From assembly GCF_030063415.1 (NCBI RefSeq), contig NZ_JASITA010000041.1, positions 1 through 64,000 on the forward strand: a stretch of DNA of 64,000 nucleotides, given 5' to 3'. The position numbers and the translations under genes are program-made. Positions 57,962 through 64,000 of this stretch are shown piece by piece (position 1 is the stretch's first letter; the number at the start of each line of letters is the position of its first letter). Below the pieces are notes generated by a model that was not told the origin of the DNA, searched no databases, and saw nothing but the letters and a program-made list of their open reading frames with translations. Source of the DNA: Streptomyces sp. H27-C3 (GTDB lineage Bacteria; Actinomycetota; Actinomycetes; Streptomycetales; Streptomycetaceae).

Positions 57962-60310
57962 TCACACCCCCCGCACCCGAACCGGGAGTCCCACCTCCCC
58001 GCCCCCCTCGCGCTCCACCACGACCCGCCCCCCGTGCACCCGAGTCGTGAACCGCTCCACTTCCGCAGACTCCCAGCCGTCCCCCGCGTCCCTGACGACC
58101 AGCCCACCGCCCGTGCGTCCCGCCGCGGGCGCCCACACGTCGAGCGCGAGCCCGCCGTCCTCACCCCGCACGGGAATCACCGCACCGGCCCGTGCCAGTA
58201 CCGGGATCCGGGAGAGCGGCGCGTCGATCAGCACCTGCCCCGGGCCTTCGTACGCCTCACCGGTCGCGGTGTCGTACCACCGCCCGCGCGGCAGCCGCAC
58301 CGCCCTCCGGTCCGTCCCACGCTCCAGCACGGGCGCCACCAACAGGCAGTCCCCGAGCAGGAAGGCGTCCTCGCAGTCCCGCAGCGCCCGATCCTCCGGG
58401 GCGCCCCACCACACGGGCCGCACATAGGGCGCACCGGTGAGACGGGCCAGATGAGACAGCGTCACGAAATAGGGCCGCAGCCGCTCCCGTTCCACCAGCG
58501 CGGCCCGCGCGTGCTCAAGCACGTGCGGACCGAATTCCCAGGGCTCCCGACGGCCCGCGGTGAGCGCCGCGTGCGTACGGAAAAGGGGCAGGTGCGCGCC
58601 CAGCTGGAACCAGCGCAGATACAGCTCGGGCGAAGGGCTGCCGTTGAAGCCACCCACATCGGGCCCGGAGTACGGCACTCCGCACAGCCCCATGCCCAGC
58701 ACCAGGGAGAGCGATGCGCGCAGCCCCGGCCAGCCCGTCGACACATCACCGGACCAGGTGCCGCCGTACCTCTGCATTCCGGCCCACCCGGAACGCGAGA
58801 AGAGGAACGGCCGCTCGTCGGGACGCAATCGGCGCAACCCCTCGTAACCGGCGCGCGCCATCGCCAGACCGTAGACATTGTGGGCCTCCCGGTGATCACC
58901 GCCCCGCCCCTCCAGGTCGTGCCGCGCGGAACGCGGCAGCGTCGGATCACCGAAGGCGGAGAAGGAAACCGGCTCGTTCATGTCGTGCCACACTCCGGAG
59001 AACCCCTGCGCGAGTCGCTCCTCGTACAGCGATCCCCACCAGTCACGCACGCGTGGAGCGGTGAAATCGGGATAGGCGCACTCGCCGGGCCAGACCTCAC
59101 CGCGCACCTCATTGCCCCGCGCGTCCCGCACAAAGACCCCGGCGGCCGACCCGCTGTCGTACAACGCAGCGCCACGCTCCGCCCTGACGGCGGGATCGAC
59201 GATCGACACCAGCCGCACTCCCGACTCCCGGAGGTCGGCGGCGAGCCCGGGGAGGCCGGGGAACCGCTCGCGGTCGACCGTGAAGACCCGATGCCGGTCG
59301 TAGTGGTCGATGTCGAGATGCAGCACGGACAGCGGCAACCCCCGCTCCCGATAGCCGGCGACGATCCGCCGGACCTCCCGCTCGCTGCCGAAACCCCACC
59401 GTGCGTGCTGGGGACCGAGCGCCCACGACGGGGGGAGCGCGGGCGCCCCCGTGAGCGCCGCCCAGCCATGCAGCACGCGCGCGGGCGCGCCGGCCACGAC
59501 CCAGCAGCGCAACGGCCCGCCCTCCATGCGTATTTCACTGGTGCCCGGCCGGTCGTGCCCCGAGCCAGCCCCCTCCTCGCCCTCCCGCAGCGTCACCCGG
59601 CCCTCCCACGTGTTGTCGTGGAAAGCCAGATGCGTGCCCGCGTCGGAAACGATCAGCTGCACCGGCATCGTGATGTAGAGCGGATCGTCACCCGGCACGA
59701 AGCTGCCCCCGGGGTCGCTGTTCCACAGCCGATACGTGCCGTCACGCAGCCGGGGCCCGGAGGCCCGGCCGCCCAGGCCGAAGAAGCGCGCGTCGGCCGG
59801 CACCTCACTGCGCTGTACCCAGCGCGCCGGCCCCCCGGCGACCGGCTCCCACCAGCGCGGCGGCAACTCGCGGCGGAGCACCACCCCGCCCGGCGTACGG
59901 ACCTCGACGGCGCCGTGCCGTGAGACGGCGACAGTGAGCCGCTCCGACACCACCCGCCAGCCGCCGTCCTTGTCGGGCTCAAGCCCGGCCCTCGGATCGG
60001 GCTCGGGACAGGCACCCGCGAGCGCGTACGAGGGCTCAGGGTCCGCGCCGTCCCAGCCCCAGAAGACCGCGCCGCCCGCAGCCACCATCACCCGCAGCTC
60101 CGAACGCGCGAACCGCACGACTCCGCCGCCCGGCTGGGGCTCCGCCCCGGTCACCGAACCCGGCACCCGGGCCCGCTCCGCGCCCCTGGGGGGCAGCCCC
60201 CAGGCATCCGTGCGATGCCGCCGCCAGGCCGAGCGCGCCGCGCGCAGCCCCTGCACCGTGCCGACCAGTTTCACCGAGCGCACCAGGTCACGACCGTCCA
60301 TACGGCTCAC
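57962..60310 (-). CDS. Glycoside hydrolase family 31 alpha-glucosidase
   Basis: 782 residues. Cytoplasmic alpha-glucosidase or alpha-xylosidase. The N-terminal beta-sandwich is followed by a GH31 barrel (about 270-610). Nucleophile aspartate is in G-V-W-H-D-M-N-E-P, and acid/base aspartate in W-S-G-D-V-S-T-G-W; further landmarks are H-L-D-I-D-H-Y and R-W-F-Q-L-G-A-H-L-P. No signal peptide. GTG 60310 is the start, with ATG 60301 as alternative. Divergent from acetoacetyl-CoA synthetase. Confidence 0.92.
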   Translation of the reverse strand: MSRMDGRDLVRSVKLVGTVQGLRAARSAWRRHRTDAWGLPPRGAERARVPGSVTGAEPQPGGGVVRFARSELRVMVAAGGAVFWGWDGADPEPSYALAGACPEPDPRAGLEPDKDGGWRVVSERLTVAVSRHGAVEVRTPGGVVLRRELPPRWWEPVAGGPARWVQRSEVPADARFFGLGGRASGPRLRDGTYRLWNSDPGGSFVPGDDPLYITMPVQLIVSDAGTHLAFHDNTWEGRVTLREGEEGAGSGHDRPGTSEIRMEGGPLRCWVVAGAPARVLHGWAALTGAPALPPSWALGPQHARWGFGSEREVRRIVAGYRERGLPLSVLHLDIDHYDRHRVFTVDRERFPGLPGLAADLRESGVRLVSIVDPAVRAERGAALYDSGSAAGVFVRDARGNEVRGEVWPGECAYPDFTAPRVRDWWGSLYEERLAQGFSGVWHDMNEPVSFSAFGDPTLPRSARHDLEGRGGDHREAHNVYGLAMARAGYEGLRRLRPDERPFLFSRSGWAGMQRYGGTWSGDVSTGWPGLRASLSLVLGMGLCGVPYSGPDVGGFNGSPSPELYLRWFQLGAHLPLFRTHAALTAGRREPWEFGPHVLEHARAALVERERLRPYFVTLSHLARLTGAPYVRPVWWGAPEDRALRDCEDAFLLGDCLLVAPVLERGTDRRAVRLPRGRWYDTATGEAYEGPGQVLIDAPLSRIPVLARAGAVIPVRGEDGGLALDVWAPAAGRTGGGLVVRDAGDGWESAEVERFTTRVHGGRVVVEREGGGEVGLPVRVRGV

Positions 60311-60517
60311 CCTGCCACCCGGTGGACCGTACGCGGGAGGCGTTCAACAGCCGTTCACCCGTGGTATGCCCACACGACCACGTGTCCGACTGTGTGCGGC
60401 CCGCCCTGGTGCCAGAGACGATCACATGGCATCGTCCGTGTCAGCCGCCGCGTGCGCACACCCTCCGCACGTGCGCGCCACAAACGCACACCACGCGTAC
60501 AGCCCGGGAGCCGCCCC

Positions 60518-62494
60518 ATGACCTCAGCACCCAACGCCGCGCCCCTCTGGCAGCCCGACGCGGACCGCATCGCCGCCGCCGCGATCACCCGCTTCCAGGC
60601 CTGGGCGGCCGAGCGGTACGGCGCACCGGCAGAGGGCGGCTACCCGGCGCTGCACCGCTGGTCGGTCGACGAGCTCGACACATTCTGGAAGGCCGTGGCT
60701 GACTGGTTCGATGTCCGGTTCTCGACCCCGTACGAGACGGTTCTCGCCGACCGGTCCATGCCCGGCGCACAGTGGTTCCCCGGTGCCACCCTCAACTACG
60801 CCGAGCACGCGCTGCGCACCGCCGAGGACCCGGACCGTGCGGACGACCCGGCCCTCCTGTACGTCGACGAGACCCACGAGCTCACCCCGGTCAGCTGGTC
60901 CGAACTGCGCCGCCAGGTGGGGTCGCTCGCCGCCGCACTGCGCGCCCTCGGCGTACGCCCCGGAGACCGGGTCAGCGGCTACCTGCCCAACATCCCCCAG
61001 GCGACCGTCGCGCTGCTCGCCACCGCCGCCGTCGGCGGTGTCTGGACCTCCTGCGCCCCCGACTTCGGAGCGCGCAGTGTCCTCGACCGCTTCCAGCAGG
61101 TCGAGCCGGTCGTCCTGTTCACCGTCGACGGTTACCGCTACGGCGGCAAGGAGCACAACCGCACCGAGGCCGTCGCCGAACTGCGCCGCGAACTGCCCAC
61201 GCTGCGCGCAGTGGTCCATATCCCGCTTCTCGGAACCCCGGCCCCCGAAGGCGCCGTCGAATGGTCCGCACTCACCGCCGCCGACACCGAGCCGGTCTTC
61301 GAGCAGGTCCCCTTCGAGCACCCCCTGTGGGTCCTGTACTCCTCCGGGACCACCGGCTTGCCCAAGGCCATCGTCCAGTCCCAGGGCGGCATCCTCCTGG
61401 AGCACTTCAAGCAGATCGGCCTGCACTGCGACCTGGGCCCCCAGGACCGCTTCTTCTGGTACACCTCCACCGGCTGGATGATGTGGAACTTCCTCATCTC
61501 CGGTCTGCTCACCGGCACCACGGTCGTCCTGTACGACGGCAGCCCCGGCCACCCGGACACCGGCGCCCAGTGGCGCATCGCGGAACGCACCCGGGCCACA
61601 CTCTTCGGCACCTCGGCCGCCTACGTCATGGCCTGCGCCAAGGCGCGGGTCCACCCCGCCCGCGACTTCGACCTCTCCCGCATCAAGTGCGTCGCGACCA
61701 CCGGCTCCCCGCTCCCGCCCGACGGCTTCCGCTGGCTCCACGATGAGGTCGCGTCCGACCTGTGGATCGCCTCCGTCAGTGGCGGTACGGACGTCTGCAG
61801 CTGCTTCGCCGGCGCCGTCCCCACCCTCCCCGTCCACATCGGAGAGCTTCAGGCACCCTGCCTCGGCACCGATCTGCAGGCCTGGGACGCCCAGGGCAAG
61901 CCGCTCACGGGCGAGGTGGGCGAACTGGTGGTCACCAACCCCATGCCGTCCATGCCGATCCGCTTCTGGAACGACCCCGACGGCGCCCGGTACCACGACA
62001 GCTACTTCGACACCTACCCCGGCGTCTGGCGCCACGGCGACTGGATCACCCTCACCGACCACGGCTCGGTGATCATCCATGGCCGCTCCGACTCGACGCT
62101 CAACCGTCAGGGCGTGCGCATGGGCTCGGCCGACATCTACGAGGTGGTCGAGCGCCTCCCCGAGATCCGCGAATCCCTGGTCATCGGAGTCGAAGAGCCC
62201 GACGGCGGCTACTGGATGCCCCTGTTCGTCCACCTTGCCGACGGCGCGACGCTCGATGACGACCTGCGCGCCCGTATCAAGCAGGCCATCCGCACCCAGC
62301 TCTCCCCGCGCCATGTTCCCGACGAGGTGATCGAGGTCCCCGGCGTCCCCCACACCCTGACCGGCAAGCGCATCGAGGTCCCCGTCAAGCGGCTCCTCCA
62401 GGGCGCGGCCCTGGACAAGGCCGTCAACCCGGGGTCGGTGGACAACATCGGCCTGCTGAGCTTCTACGAGGACCTCGCCCGCACCCGCCGCTGA
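60518..62494 (+). CDS. Acetoacetyl-CoA synthetase
   Basis: 658 residues. Activates acetoacetate to acetoacetyl-CoA via an adenylate. AMP-binding fold with P-loop Y-S-S-G-T-T-G-L-P-K, A8-like D-S-T-L-N-R-Q-G-V-R-M and C-terminal catalytic lysine in L-T-G-K-R-I-E-V-P. The N-terminal A-E-R-Y-G-A and G-W-M-M-W-N-F-L match the acetoacetate-CoA ligase group. ATG 60518 follows GGGAG. The longer frame upstream overlaps the divergent GH31 gene and is not real. Confidence 0.93.
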   Translation: MTSAPNAAPLWQPDADRIAAAAITRFQAWAAERYGAPAEGGYPALHRWSVDELDTFWKAVADWFDVRFSTPYETVLADRSMPGAQWFPGATLNYAEHALRTAEDPDRADDPALLYVDETHELTPVSWSELRRQVGSLAAALRALGVRPGDRVSGYLPNIPQATVALLATAAVGGVWTSCAPDFGARSVLDRFQQVEPVVLFTVDGYRYGGKEHNRTEAVAELRRELPTLRAVVHIPLLGTPAPEGAVEWSALTAADTEPVFEQVPFEHPLWVLYSSGTTGLPKAIVQSQGGILLEHFKQIGLHCDLGPQDRFFWYTSTGWMMWNFLISGLLTGTTVVLYDGSPGHPDTGAQWRIAERTRATLFGTSAAYVMACAKARVHPARDFDLSRIKCVATTGSPLPPDGFRWLHDEVASDLWIASVSGGTDVCSCFAGAVPTLPVHIGELQAPCLGTDLQAWDAQGKPLTGEVGELVVTNPMPSMPIRFWNDPDGARYHDSYFDTYPGVWRHGDWITLTDHGSVIIHGRSDSTLNRQGVRMGSADIYEVVERLPEIRESLVIGVEEPDGGYWMPLFVHLADGATLDDDLRARIKQAIRTQLSPRHVPDEVIEVPGVPHTLTGKRIEVPVKRLLQGAALDKAVNPGSVDNIGLLSFYEDLARTRR

Positions 62495-62565
62495 CTCCCA
62501 GCCACGATTGTCAGTGCCCGCGGTTACGGTGAGTGAGCAATCATCGGCTGCGCGCAGGGGGAGTC

Positions 62566-63456
62566 ATGGCGCACATCAAGCACACCACGAACAAGAGCAT
62601 GCGACGGGTGCTCCGCCGCGAAGTGCCGAGCACGGTAGGCCTGTTGGCCGACGAGCAGGACTTCGCGGCGATGACGGGGTACCGCAGCTTCGTCTTCGAC
62701 GACCATGCGGCGTACCTCCTGCAGGTCGAGGACCTGCTGCGGTCCCTCGCGGCCCAGGGCGTGCATACCACCGTCGCCCTCTTCGACCCGGAGGAGTTCC
62801 TGGAGTTCTGCGAGAGCACCGGACTCGACCCGGACACACCGGTGAGCCGGACTCGTTTCATCGCGGAGCTCGCCATCTGCGGCGCGTCCGTTCCGTACAG
62901 CGGCCAGCCCATCGACCGGCTGGTGCCCCTGCTGATCAACGAAGCGGTCCGCCAGGCCACTTGGGAGTACGCGACGCTGCTGCTGGCCGATCTGGGCAAC
63001 TGCGCCGAGTGCGGAATGGACATCGGCCGGGAATCCTTCGACCGCGCCTCGCGACTGGTGCTGCGCCTGCTCGAAGCGGCCGGCTCCGGTACCCACCATC
63101 TGGTCTGCAGCATCCCTGCCGAGGAGGCCCGGTTGCTGGCCGTCCTGCACGCGGAGCGTGCGGGCGAGCAGCCGGTCCGTCCGACCGAATCCGAAAGCGC
63201 GGAATTCGTGACGGTGCTCGCGGCCGGACTCGCCATGGAGAGGCCCGGGGGAGTGGTGCTCAGGACCACCGGGCCCGGCGAGCCGGACCGGCTCCGCGGT
63301 TGGCGACTGAACCGCGGCAGCCTTGTCGCGCTCAGCGCCGGCGAGGTGTTCAGCGCCTACTGCACGGACGCGGACACCGGTGACCCCGTCTCACCGGAAC
63401 CGGGCGTCGAGTACTGCCCAGGTTTCGACGTCGAAGATCCGGAGCCCCACCACTGA
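62566..63456 (+). CDS. Hypothetical cytoplasmic protein
   Basis: 296 residues from ATG 62566, preceded by AGGGGGAG; an upstream GTG at 62533 lacks a ribosome site. No signal peptide or helices. Features: F-V-F-D-D-H-A-A-Y-L, L-F-D-P-E-E-F-L-E-F, one cysteine pair in N-C-A-E-C-G-M-D, and an acidic C-terminus. Looks like a conserved Streptomyces protein of unknown role. It ends just before a strong terminator shared with ptsI. Confidence 0.75.
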   Translation: MAHIKHTTNKSMRRVLRREVPSTVGLLADEQDFAAMTGYRSFVFDDHAAYLLQVEDLLRSLAAQGVHTTVALFDPEEFLEFCESTGLDPDTPVSRTRFIAELAICGASVPYSGQPIDRLVPLLINEAVRQATWEYATLLLADLGNCAECGMDIGRESFDRASRLVLRLLEAAGSGTHHLVCSIPAEEARLLAVLHAERAGEQPVRPTESESAEFVTVLAAGLAMERPGGVVLRTTGPGEPDRLRGWRLNRGSLVALSAGEVFSAYCTDADTGDPVSPEPGVEYCPGFDVEDPEPHH

Positions 63457-63461
63457 ACGAC

Positions 63462-63496
63462 CGAGGGGCTGTCCGCACCCGGCGGACAGCCCCTCG
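63462..63496. terminator. Strong bidirectional terminator
   Basis: CGAGGGGCTGTCCG and CGGACAGCCCCTCG form a perfect 14-bp stem with a 7-nt loop (63476-63482), between the convergent hypothetical gene and ptsI. Confidence 0.9.
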
Positions 63497-63514
63497 ACCC
63501 TCATCATCGTCCGG

Positions 63515-64000
63515 TCACTCCCCGGACAGCACCGCCTGCGCGGCCGCACGGGCCTCGTCGGCGGTGTCCGTGGCACGCGCCGCCGCGGCGGCGCGCTCAC
63601 ACTGGGCGAGGGTGTACTTCGCCAGCGACGAACGGACATAAGGAATGGCCTTCGCCCCCATCGAAAGGGAGGTCACACCCAGCCCCGTCAGGACACAGGC
63701 GAGCAGCGGGTCGGCCGCGGCCTCACCACACACACCACAGCTCTTGCCCTCGGCCCTGGCGGCGTCGGCGGACATCGCGACCAAGTCGAGCAGCGCGGGC
63801 TGCCACGGGTCCTGAAGCCGGGACACCGCACCGACCTGGCGGTCGGCGGCGAAGGTGTACTGCGCCAGGTCGTTGGTCCCCAGCGAAAGGAACTCGACTT
63901 CCTGCAGGATCGAGCGGGCCCTGAGCGCGGCCGACGGAATCTCCACCATCGCGCCGAACTTCGCCCGCAGCCCGGCCTCGCGGCACGCGTCCGCGAACGC
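63515..64000 (-). CDS. ptsI: Phosphoenolpyruvate-protein phosphotransferase (EI), C-terminal part
   Basis: The last 161 codons of the gene, continuing beyond the window edge. Enzyme I of the sugar phosphotransferase system passes phosphate from PEP to HPr. Visible are the PEP-binding domain end G-A-M-V-E-I-P-S-A-A, F-L-S-L-G-T-N-D-L-A-Q-Y-T-F-A-A-D-R, and the conserved C-G-V-C-G-E-A-A-A-D with the catalytic cysteine, then the typical C-terminal helix. It reads left to right on the minus strand, and its start is outside. Confidence 0.94.
   Translation of the reverse strand, partial: AFADACREAGLRAKFGAMVEIPSAALRARSILQEVEFLSLGTNDLAQYTFAADRQVGAVSRLQDPWQPALLDLVAMSADAARAEGKSCGVCGEAAADPLLACVLTGLGVTSLSMGAKAIPYVRSSLAKYTLAQCERAAAAARATDTADEARAAAQAVLSGE

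Overview
The window is high-GC chromosomal DNA from a Streptomyces-type actinomycete. The evidence is the codon usage (third positions almost always G or C), frequent GTG and TTG starts, many overlapping ATGA/GTGA gene junctions, an actinobacterial RbpA gene behind a SigR-type promoter, a polyprenol-phosphomannose synthase, and a complete four-gene conservon (cvnABCD). From memory only, the gene order (rib operon, hisE-hisG, ppm, fxsA, rbpA, conservon, ptsI) resembles the core region near SCO1390-SCO1447 of S. coelicolor. I see no tRNA, rRNA, CRISPR array, intact IS element or secondary-metabolite cluster.

Layout. 0.1-2.6 kb: a divergent MFS transporter / ROK regulator pair around an inverted repeat. 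2.9-7.3 kb: an FMN riboswitch followed by ribD-ribE-ribM-ribBA-ribH, which covers riboflavin synthesis plus a PnuC-like flavin transporter. 7.4-9.0 kb: hisE, hisG and a PH-domain membrane protein. 9.1-11.7 kb: a structured leader and two coupled CNNM/CBS 'hemolysin-family' genes. 11.7-18.8 kb: an AAA ATPase, a uridine-kinase-like gene divergent from a Tat-exported C39 peptidase, a DUF6230/DUF6114/membrane-protein operon whose last gene looks truncated, and a TetR regulator. 18.9-25.7 kb: acyl-CoA dehydrogenase, aminoglycoside-phosphotransferase-like protein, Lrp regulator, amidohydrolase and small hypotheticals. 26.2-31.3 kb: ppm, fxsA, rbpA, an Atg22-like transporter, a glycerophosphodiesterase and a YczE-type membrane protein. 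31.4-38.1 kb: a MocR-type regulator, a membrane ATPase-like protein with a small membrane partner, ankyrin and HEAT-like proteins, and a GntR/FCD regulator.

38.2-46.2 kb is the most unusual block: an SMC-type operon. It encodes a 508-residue putative kleisin (MukF/MksF/JetA-like), a low-complexity pentapeptide ORF built on a 15-bp minisatellite, a 316-residue putative winged-helix KITE subunit, and a 1643-residue SMC-like ATPase. This resembles a Wadjet or Mks system, but I see no JetD/MksG nuclease gene next to it. It ends in a 76-bp tandem repeat that includes the stop codon of the ATPase gene.

46.5-64 kb: a membrane protein, the conservon cvnABCD, glpK with an internally deleted glpF remnant, a DUF35 protein plus thiolase-like lipid-transfer pair, a DUF962 protein, a MITE-like 169-bp palindrome touching the stop codon of a VanX-like dipeptidase, a NUDIX hydrolase, a GH31 glucosidase, acetoacetyl-CoA synthetase, a hypothetical protein, and the 3' end of ptsI, which runs off the window.
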